Source of the DNA: Ditylenchus dipsaci | Lineage: Eukaryota > Nematoda > Chromadorea > Rhabditida > Anguinidae | Assembly (NCBI GenBank): GCA_004194705.1 | Contig: SADC01001235.1 | Coordinates: 49,439 to 113,438, forward strand | DNA: 64,000 bases | Reading direction: 5' to 3' | Shown: one piece after another, positions 56,531-64,000 of the stretch | How positions within the stretch are numbered: the first letter of the stretch is position 1 | Layout: the number at the start of each line of letters is the position of its first letter | Notes under the pieces: generated by a model | The model's database searches: none | Seen by the model: the letters and a program-made list of their open reading frames with translations, nothing else | What the model was told of the DNA's origin: nothing | Made by a program: the position numbers and the translations under genes

Positions 56531-56689
56531 AAGTGTTAGTCAAGAGTAAAGGGCCGGAGTGCACAATGTGATCTTCTCCGGAATCGCGTTTAAACCACTT
56601 CTAGGGCAATAGAACATGCTTCGGACGATAGAAAAGAGATTTTTCAGATTGGGATAGCACTTTAAAAAAAATGGACCCACAGGCGCGCA

Positions 56690-56985
56690 ACTCTAACTCC
56701 AAGCTTGAAGGGGGCGCAGAGGGCTTGAGAGTTTGGATGGCTTGGAGTTGAGATGCGCACACCTAAAAACCTCAGACACAAGATGCATAAAAAAGCATGC
56801 ATACCAGAGGTTATTTACGCGGTGGGCACCATTATTCAAAACTGTGAAAAGAAAAATCCTGATAAGGCTAAAGACCGATGTTGGACCATACGCTTTTAAT
56901 CAAAATCGTTTTAAGACGAAATCCAATGAATTGATTGATATCTCGTTAGAAACTACAAGCGCAGGGCTACCTGCAATTTGAAAAA
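56690..56985. repeat. family F repeat, diverged copy
   Basis: TTGGAGTTGAGATGCGCACA and AAGCATGCATACCAGAGGTT. The open frame here is repeat-derived. Confidence 0.5.
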
Positions 56986-57033
56986 AAAATTAGGAAAATT
57001 CATAAATTTTTAATTTAAAAAAAAGGGTTCACA

Positions 57034-58350
57034 AAGGGGCACTTTTTAACACGGGAACGGCTGTACGTCCTGATGGTATGTCCTTGTGCAGAATTTCACG
57101 CTGAGCACGATGGTGAAAAAAAATTGGAAAAAAGTAACTCTACGGTGGTCAGCGGCCTTTGCGAACCATCAATGTCACGACTTTTGCCTATGCCACTTCA
57201 AAGAGGTAAAGAATGCCACTGTTTTAATATATTTTTATATTTCATGTGCAAAAGAAAGCGCAGATTGCGAGCTTTTAAATGACATATTGTGGAGGTATTT
57301 ATGACAATCATATGATAATTTTTTGGCTCACAGAAACCATTTGTGTTTTTTTCAAAAACGCTGTTCATACAAAATATGTACAAATAAATTTGGAAACACC
57401 GTTTTTAAATTTTTGGTTGATACTGTTTGATAGAGCAAGAAAAACTGCACCAGATAGTGCTTTAAAGTAGCCTGCAACCAAGCTTTTTGAGTGTTTAGCA
57501 AAGGTTCAAAAGTAAATCCCAAAATACATCTTGACCTGAAACTTCGATTTTGCTACATAAATCTGAAATTCTGACACTTGATTCGTGTTCAGTATGGTCG
57601 ATTTACTTAAGAAACTGTCAATTGATTATCAAATCATTGTCAATTTCAAATTCCGCTCGAGACAAAAATTATTTGAAATTTGAAAAATTTTGAATTTAAA
57701 TAATTTTTGTCTCGAGCGGAATTTGAAATTTGACAATGATTGTGATAATCAATTGACAGTTTTTCAAGTAAATCGACCATGCTGAACTCGAATCAAGTGT
57801 CAGAATTTCAGATTTATGTAGCAAAATCGAAGTTTCAGGTCAAGATGCCTTTTGGGATTTACTTTTGAACCTTTGCTAAACACTCAAAAAGCTTGGTTGC
57901 AGGCTACTTTAAAGCACTATCTGGTGCAGTTTTTCTTGCTCTATCAAACAGTATCAACCAAAAATTTAAAAACGGCGTTTCCAAATTTATTTGTACATAT
58001 TTTGTATGAACAACGTTTTTGAAAAAAACACAATGGTTTCTGTGAGCCAAAAAATTATCATATGATTGTCATAAATACCTCCACAATATGTCATTAAAAA
58101 GCTCGCAATCTGCGCTTTCTTTTGCACATGAAATATAACAAATATATTAAAACAGTGGCATTCTTTACCTCTTTGAAGTGGCATAGGCAAAAGTCGTGAC
58201 ATTGATGGTTCGTAAAGGCCGCTGACCACCGTAGAGTTACTTTTTTTTAATTTTTTTTCACAATCGTGCTCAGCGTGAAATTCTGCACAAGGACATACCA
58301 TCAGGACGTACAGCCGTTCCCGTGTTAAAAAAGAAGGGCGCACTTTTTAG
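57034..58350. mobile_element. 1.3-kb near-perfect palindrome
   Basis: The arms of about 650 bases are almost identical and meet near 57692 at CGCTCGAGACAAAAATTATT. Both arms therefore encode the same broken frames on opposite strands, such as NWKKVTLRWSAAFANHQCHD followed by FCLCHFKE. This has a C-x2-H-F ending like a THAP zinc finger, but the first cysteine pair is not convincing. The centre sequence recurs at 63885-64000. No clear target duplication. Confidence 0.8.
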
Positions 58351-58544
58351 CCAAAAAGGGATTAAAAATAATTTTCAAATTAAAGTCAAAAATTCTTAAA
58401 GAGATTTAGGGCTGTATTGGGTGAGGAAGGGAATAAAAGGAAGTCACTTTGATGGCAAAAAATGGGATATTGCTATATTTTGGCTGTCTTATCATGTTTT
58501 TAACGTGGGCCGTGGCAAGAAAAGCCCTATATAAAGGGCATGTA

Positions 58545-58730
58545 ACTCAAAATTTTGAAAAAGGATATTTGGGTAAAAAGGACATTTGATCATTATTGAA
58601 GAAAAAAAGGTCATTTTATCCAGTGCTCATTGCTATTTTGGAGCGAAAAAAAAAGATTTTGACTAAAAACTTTAAAAATAAAAAAGCTTCTGGGTCCACA
58701 AAAAGACAAATCTTTTTAAAAAGCACATAT
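58545..58730. repeat. repeat related to 45054-45250
   Basis: GGTCATTTTATCCAGTG and AAAAGATTTTGACTAAA match the reverse of the 45 kb copy. Confidence 0.5.
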
Positions 58731-58769
58731 ACGAGCCCCTGCCCTATATGCATTTTTTCATCAAGAGTA

Positions 58770-58955
58770 CTTCTCGGAATCATGTCTAAGGTAAGTGAGT
58801 CTCTAACTCCAAGCCCGAAGAGAGCTTGGGGTCGAGATGCGCACACCACATACCTTAGACACAAATCACTCGAAAGTGACTCTGGATGCATGAAAAAAGC
58901 ATGCATACCAGAGTTATTTATGCGCTAGGCCCCAGTTAACAAAACTATGTTCAAC
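58770..58955 (+). repeat. family F repeat
   Basis: ATCATGTCTAAGGTAAGTGA to CAGAGTTATTTATGCGCTAG, closely matching 54964-55155. Confidence 0.7.
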
Positions 58956-59357
58956 ATCGTCTTGTTAATGGGCTTCTACGATTAGGACCGTCTTTTATTC
59001 CCTTCCCCTCCCAATACAGCCCTTATTCCAGTTAAAAGTCAAAGCGCGCAATTCAAAATTTTGAATTTCTGACCAGATAAACATGATACCCCACTGAGGG
59101 TTAAAAAAATATTTTCAAAAATGCTTTCCTAATCTAAAAAACCTCTTTTTCTCGATAATACTTTTTTCTAGCGTCAAAAGACACTTTTCTAGCGCCAAAA
59201 TACTTTTTTTCTAGCGTCAAAAATTTTTCTAGCGTCAAAATACGTTTTTCTAGCGTCAAAATACGCTATTCTAGCGTCAAAATTGTGTTCTCATATGCCA
59301 TTTCTTGTTTCTGTGTGTTTCACGGGTGTTCATCTTAATTTCAGTTGATCAGCCAAC

Positions 59358-59581
59358 ATGGAAGCCTTCATTGAAGATTGGACAAGTGAGAAAGCGTCAA
59401 TTTTGGTCTGAACTATCATCCTATCGCCCACTTTGAAGATGAAAACTGCCTCGAACAATGGATGCAGCTGAACAAAGGATCGTGGACCAAGTTCGTGTTT
59501 ATTTGTTTTGTCGGTATGTCTGGTAGTTCTGTCTGGTATGGTCAACGCCTCTTATCCAACAGCTACAGCGAAACTCGGTAA
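59358..59581 (+). CDS. candidate small membrane protein, about 75 residues (unknown)
   Basis: A frame from MEAFIEDWTSEKASILV continues, after one missing base near 59410, as NYHPIAHFEDENCLEQWMQL, then NKGSWTKFVFICFVGMSGSS, VWYGQRLLSNSYSETR and TAA. The WTKFVFICFVGMSGSSVWY stretch could cross a membrane once. A TTTCAG acceptor 14 bases before the ATG suggests a 5'UTR intron. AATAAA lies 109 bases after the stop. I cannot name the family. The composition is clearly non-repetitive and the gene sits between the two phrase arms of the surrounding element, so it may be a captured host gene or a host gene that received two arms. Confidence 0.4.
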
Positions 59582-59689
59582 CTATACTTTAGCTGCTGTA
59601 CTGTTTGGCTGCTGTGAAGAGGAGGATGTGCTATGTCCATATGTTTTGTTTTCATTGTTATCGCTTTGTTCTTGGAGTGTGGTATTTGA

Positions 59690-59695
59690 AATAAA
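59690..59695 (+). terminator. possible poly(A) signal
   Basis: AATAAA downstream of the 59358-59581 frame. Confidence 0.35.
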
Positions 59696-60172
59696 AGTTG
59701 TCTGGTCTGAATCATGTGCGTAGAGTATAATTTGAAGATGTGGGAATAGGGATTGAGTAGAATGAAAAGGAAATAAAACAGGAAATAACGACCACATCTT
59801 TGACAGTGGAAGTTTTGAAGGTAGAAAGAAGTATTTTTTATGGCAGAAAAAGCTATACACGGCAGAAAAGCCTTTTCACGGCAAAAATTTATTTTGATGG
59901 CAGATGAAAAGGGTCTGGCTTTTGACGCTAGAATAGCGTATTTTGACGCTAGAATGGCGTATTTTGACGCTAGAAAAACGTATTTTGACGCTAGAAAAAT
60001 TTTGACGCTAGAAAAAAGTATTTTGACGCTAGAAAAAGTATTTTGACGCTATAAAAATTTTGACGCTAGAAAAAGTATTTTGACGCTAGAAAAGCGTCTT
60101 TTGACGCTAAAGAAAGTACCACCCTTTTCTCTTGTTATAAGCATGTTTTTTCGCTTCGGAGTAGTTCAAACG

Positions 60173-60460
60173 CGATTCCGGAAGATGTTCGCATTGTGCA
60201 CTTCGGCCAAAGTGTCTTGTTTTCTCAGCTCTAAACTGGATCGCCTGTTTACTGCAAAAACAAACCATCATTTACCAATTGTACGAAACATTAGATGAGA
60301 TTTATGGAAAAGGCACTTCACCAGCTTCATACAGTGATCCTCGCATCCGCCACTTCTATTTTGGACACGAGAGCTGGGAGGATGAACCACAGCATCCATG
60401 GCCATCTTTCATGAATTTTTGCACGGAATTTAATTGGAACTCCAGGTGCCAAAACGTTTT
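60173..60460 (+). CDS. candidate gene fragment (unknown)
   Basis: ATG at 60184 gives MFALCTSAKVSCFLSSKLDR, then LFTAKTNHHL. After a one-base shift near 60275 the frame continues QLYETLDEIYGKGTSPASYS, DPRIRHFYFGHESWEDEPQH, PWPSFMNFCTEFNWNSR. The content is non-repetitive and rich in aromatic and charged residues, as in real proteins. The basic N-terminus could be a mitochondrial targeting peptide. The frame then runs into a family B MITE at 60494, so the 3' end may be cut off. I do not recognise the family. Confidence 0.4.
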
Positions 60461-60495
60461 TCCCGAAATGTTTGATGGGGGTAAATATTTACATA

Positions 60496-60631
60496 CCGTA
60501 TGACTCTATTAATCCCCCACCCTCTCATAATCCCCACTTCTCATTTTTTTGACTAGGATTTTAGAGTAAAGGCCATTTTCATTTACAATTTCGAATTTTT
60601 CAGGAGTTGAAAAATTTATCCCCCGTGGGCA
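60496..60631. mobile_element. family B MITE, left part
   Basis: TA then CCGTATGACTCTATTAATCC. It is interrupted at 60632 by the next element and its right end is not recovered. Confidence 0.55.
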
Positions 60632-60768
60632 GGGTTCCAATAATGACAGTGACACTGAATCACTGACAGTCACTGTAAGTGTCACTGTCATTGTCACAAT
60701 GACAGTGACACTTATAGTGACATGTCAGTGATGTCGTGTCACTGTCATTATTCGAAACCCTGCCGTCG
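60632..60768. mobile_element. 137-base hairpin of AGTGACACTGAC words
   Basis: The tips GGCAGGGTT(C/T)C(G)AATAATGAC are inverted. Both arms are tandem ACAGTGACACT or GTCACTGTCA words. Confidence 0.75.
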
Positions 60769-60769
60769 G

Positions 60770-61185
60770 GTATTCAAAGAGGTTATAGGTATACGACATA
60801 TGTACGAAACCTCAGGATTATAGTTCGTGGCTGATTAAATTGATTAAAAATTGTTGAACATGATTTTGTTATTTTTACCGCTCCATACCTCAATAAAGTT
60901 ATTTTTCCATATGAATTTGTGGCTAGTATTTCTTGAGGTGGATGACGCATTACAGGCGCCTTTTACATAAAAAAAATAATTTGCCTTGATTTAGGTGACA
61001 GATGCTACTTATTGCACTTATTTAATGTATTTTTAAACCAATGTCGTGTAGCCACAGGCCAGGCTCGGCGCCAAGTAAAATGCGTGCTCTCCAGGCGCCA
61101 GTTTTGTACTGTTTTCGTAAATTTAAACTATGGCTTAAAGGCTTTCAAATTGACACTCAAAAATCTAAAAACATCAAATTTTCAG
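60770..61185. other. unassigned DNA
   Basis: AATAAAG near 60890 and an ATGTCGTGTAGCC word at 61042. No gene is supported. Confidence 0.35.
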
Positions 61186-61190
61186 AACAC

Positions 61191-63671
61191 AGTGTTCTCA
61201 ATATCAGAGACAGAGTCAGAATCAGGAAGGTTCAAAGGCAGAATTCAAAGTCAAAATCAGAATCAGAAATGATAGTCAGCAAATTTTAAATCAGAATCAG
61301 AGCAGAATGACAATCAACATTTTCAAAGTCAGAGTCAGAATCAGAAAGTTTCTGACTCTGTCTTTCAAAATTCTGACTCTCATTTCTGATTCTGACTCTG
61401 AAAAATTCTGACTGTGATTTCTGACTCTGACTTTTGGAAAATTCTGACTTCTCACTTTTGATTCTGACTTTCAAAAAGTCTGACTATCATTTCTGACTCT
61501 GAATTTTTTTCTGACTCTGACTTGAATTCTGACTTTGCTTACTGCTATATTTTATTCTGATGTTGAAATTGACTGTAGTTTTAATGTTGTAGTTGGATAT
61601 GTCGGTCTCTACCGAAAGCTATTCACCTTCTCAAGTCATTTTTGCACGGTCAATCGGTCCGAGCCTCATTTCCTTTCAACGGTTCATATGCACCCTTAAT
61701 GGTCTGATATACGTCAATGGTCTAAGTCCACCATTAATGCTCCTTAACCACCTAACTAGTCCATGTACCTTTTGGTCCAGATCCATGTTTAAATGCTTTA
61801 TATCTATCCTCACATCCCTGATCTTACTCTCAATGATCTTGATCAACCCTCAGTAGTTCTCATTTTCCCTTCGATGTCCAGAAACTTTCAGTTGTCCTCT
61901 TGGCTCATTTGGGTGTGCAGTATCTGAAAAAAATTCCGCTCTCAAGACACCTGAATTTTTGATATGCTAAATAACTACGTGAGTTAGATAACATATCTTT
62001 GATTGGATGCTTTTGATCACTAAAATTTTTTTCAGGGTGTGACACCCAGACATGCCAGTAGGGCACCAAGACAAATGAAGTTCAGTCATAAACCAATCAA
62101 ATGATCTTGTTGGCAAAATATTCAGCCACATGAAGTGCACTGTTAAAAAAATATTGTCTGGTTATAGTTATAGTCTAGCCATGAGTCTAATCTAATTATC
62201 AATCTGCCACATTCGATTCGGTATTTGATCTTCGGAAAATAATCGATGTAATGTAATATATTATTATTATACAACCACATTGACTCATTAGCCGACCCAG
62301 TAACCTATCATGAAACGAATCCACAAAAAGCAATGGATGCTTGAAACGAATTCTAATTCATCACACCTGTACTGTAAATTCACACTGTAAATTCATCACC
62401 TCTCGGCGCTATACTTTTATCCTTGTCCAAATAATACCTTGGCCTTTGTTGTTTTTTTCTTGAATTTCGCCTGGTCCTCTGTTCACTGTAGCTAAATTTT
62501 TACCTTCAAAACAACAGGGGACCAATGTGAAATTCACGAAAAACCACACACGGGTACAAGTCATATCTCGGACAATGATAATAGTATATAGCCTCCACTC
62601 TCTTCAACACCGCTCTATTCGAAAAAAGAAGTTTCAGCAGAGATTTTTATGTCAAAAAAATGTGGGAACAATACAAGATGGTAACGGACAATTTCTGATA
62701 GAAGATGGAGTCTGGTCAGCAATTTCAACGAGCACTTATTGGACATAGCTTCATTACCTCCGAATAGCATGCTTGGCCAGCTCTCCGGACATGACGAGAG
62801 GAACGGAAGTCTGATTTTGCGAGAAGAAAGCGTGCGAGTCTTTCTATACTTGACCAGGCGGGCAAAATTTATCCAGCAAGCGGTCGAAAAGATCGTTAAC
62901 CTGAGAAAAGAAAACAAATTAATAAATCACACTTCCAAAAAGCCACCATATAATTCATGACAGCCATGCCTTTTCTAGGTGATTCGAATCTCCGGGTGAA
63001 CTTGCTTGAGCACCTCGATTCAGGTAGATCTGAAACAAGATTCTTATCAATATATGGGTAAGAATAAAGCGTTAGAACCTACACCTAGCTTCGCTTGTTT
63101 TGCCCTTGCCTCTAGTTCTTCGGCTAGACATCCTCGATTTCTGATCGTGTGCTTGTGGAATTGGGCTGGCTTGTTGGTACGTCGATTCTTGATATTAGAC
63201 GAAAGCTCGAAGATTAATCGCAAATGTGGGGCTGAAAGTTTTGACGATAAACAGGATGAGGACTAGAAAAGCCGCACAGAAAGAAACAGTATTGACAATA
63301 CAGTGAGTCACACAAAATGACAGAAAATAATTAGAATGTAAAAGTCAGAATTGATAGTCAGACAGTTTGAAATCAAAATTAGAAATCAGAGTCAGAAATT
63401 TTCAAAGTCAGAATCAGAAGTGATAGTCAGAGTTTTTGAAAGTCAGAATCAAAAGTGAGAGTCAGAATTTTTCAAAGTCAGAATCAGAAATGATAGTCAG
63501 AATTTTTCAAAGTCAGAATCAAAGTGAGAGTCAGAATTTTTCAAAGTCAGAATCAGAATCACAATTATTCTGATTCTGACTTTGAATAATTCTGACTCTG
63601 ACTACTGATTCTGACTTTGATGTCATTCTGCCTCTGACTTTGGCATTCTGCCTCTGACTATTGAGAACACT
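61191..63671. mobile_element. phrase-armed element, word AGTCAGAATCAGA, enclosing an H2B copy
   Basis: The tips are CAGTGTTCTCAATATCAGAG and CTCTGACTATTGAGAACACTG. The left arm (61205-61535) has tandem TCAGAATCAGAA / TTCTGACTCTGA words in both orientations, and the right arm (63325-63665) has the same word set. The spacer (61560-63300) contains the H2B-like gene and a CT-rich patch (61600-61900). GAACAC-like flanks are suggestive only. Confidence 0.65.
62615..63131 (-). pseudogene. histone H2B-like gene, intron-containing and frameshifted
   Basis: Exons lie at 63131-63085, 63029-62947 and 62900 to about 62640, with GT-AG introns. Exon one gives MSSRRTRGKGKTSEA, a short basic tail. Exon two gives VLKQVHPEIRIT and RKGMAVMNYMV (H2B alpha-1 and loop: VLKQVHPDTGIS-x-KAM-x-IMNSFV). 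Exon three gives VNDLFDRLL, ARLVKYRKTRTLSSR, IQTSV, LVMSGELAKHAI and SEGNEAMSNK. This matches NDIFERIA...[41 protein letters not shown] across the histone fold. At least six single-base shifts and two stops must be bridged, far more than in RpS21. The C-terminus differs from the usual KYTSSK. It is a divergent, probably dead H2B that lies wholly between two phrase arms. Confidence 0.7.
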
Positions 63672-63884
63672 GGAACACGTAGTGAAATTTTTTTGTCTGA
63701 AAATTTTCGAGCCGAAAATACCATCTTGTTCAGCGGGAAATTTTGAGTTCAACCAGGCTAAGAGGATTCTAGCTCTAAGGTATTTTGACTAATTTTGGGT
63801 CAAACAGAAGTAAAAAGGATAGAATTTATCATTTTCAGTTTATGGAGTTACTTTAGGTAAGGATAGGCCAGCGTTTCTTTTGCA

Positions 63885-64000
63885 TTAAAAGTCACTGTCA
63901 AATTTTAAATTCCGTTTGATACAAAAAATATCCAAAATAAGATTTTTCGAAATTTAAATGTTTTTTGTCTCGAACGGAAGTAGAAATTGACAGTGATTTT
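63885..64000. repeat. partial hairpin related to the 57.7-kb palindrome centre
   Basis: GTCACTGTCAAATTTTAAAT...GATACAAAAAA pairs with TTTTTTGTCTCGAACGGAAG...TGACAGTG. The 57692 centre has the same CGAGACAAAAA / TTTGTCTCGAGCGGAA pairing. It continues past the window edge. Confidence 0.6.

Larger units (their letters stand above)
59154..60123. mobile_element. Foldback-like element, word CTAGCGTCAAAATACTT, enclosing a small gene
   Basis: The left arm (59154-59283) has six TTCTAGCGTCAAAATAC words and the right arm (59925-60115) nine in reverse. The ends GATAATACTTTTTT and AAGTACCACC match the GGAYGGTACTTTTT ends of the elements at 12444 and 50188. The flanks are CTTTTTCTC / CTTTTCTC. The spacer carries the candidate gene 59358-59581 and GGCAGAAAAGC words (59845-59885). 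Confidence 0.75.

Noticed and set aside
59582..59860. Minus-strand Ser/Thr/Asn-rich ORF at 59.6-59.9 kb
   Set aside because: It is opposite the 3' region of the plus-strand candidate gene and has no support of its own.
60080..60298. Glycosyltransferase-like motif (VRIVHFG near 60190)
   Set aside because: The alternative frame gives only seven matching residues and then a stop. The other frame is longer and fits the downstream exon better.
62527..62960. Plus-strand ORFs at 62.5-62.96 kb as a gene
   Set aside because: The minus strand here encodes the H2B histone fold with matching exon structure, so the plus frames are shadows.

Overview
This is nuclear DNA of an AT-rich invertebrate animal. 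The protein-coding pieces I can recognise are eukaryotic: ribosomal protein S21, a histone H2B-like gene, mitochondrial HSP70, an astacin metalloprotease and an F-box protein. They are cut by short GT-AG introns, mostly 45-70 bases, with TTTCAG-like acceptors. An interstitial run of TTAGGC units near 8.6 kb matches the nematode telomere word. A nematode or another ecdysozoan is therefore my best guess, but no sequence here fixes the species.

Genes are sparse. From left to right: astacin 3' exons (0.99-1.37 kb) in one arm of a large inverted duplication; a minus-strand gene for a small membrane protein with a His-rich tail (2.6-3.39 kb), which reads in frame from truncated mitochondrial HSP70 exons (3.37-4.17 kb); RpS21 (25.70-26.33 kb, +); a second, more complete but scattered astacin on the minus strand (31.1-33.4 kb); a candidate multi-exon membrane protein (37.9-39.05 kb, -); an F-box gene (43.02-46.78 kb, +); a five-exon unknown gene (47.72-48.35 kb, -); two short candidate genes (59.36-59.58 and 60.17-60.46 kb, +); and an H2B-like gene (62.6-63.13 kb, -).

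Everything else is repeats, and they are unusually organised. Most are inverted-repeat elements without a visible transposase, nested several layers deep. Many have arms made of tandem copies of a short word of about 10-25 bases. Each element has its own word, copied in the opposite orientation in the other arm, and several elements are bounded by 8-9 bp direct repeats. This resembles Foldback or Galileo elements. A second layer consists of classical MITEs: TA-flanked CCGTATTTCCTC... elements, a CCAAGTGG family, and others. Two segments form a 29-kb inverted duplication (0.23-2.08 / 30.6-32.5 kb), and a second inverted pair lies inside it (9.8-10.3 / 29.1-30.4 kb). The second pair supplies empty sites for two insertions.

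The most interesting possibility is that the Foldback-like arms enclose host-gene copies: H2B at 61.2-63.7 kb, a small membrane-protein gene at 59.15-60.12 kb and an ORF at 39.2-40.4 kb. A caution applies throughout. Nearly every conserved gene carries single-base frameshifts, often in homopolymers, so either these copies are decaying or the assembly has uncorrected indels. Gene ends and reading frames should be read with that in mind.
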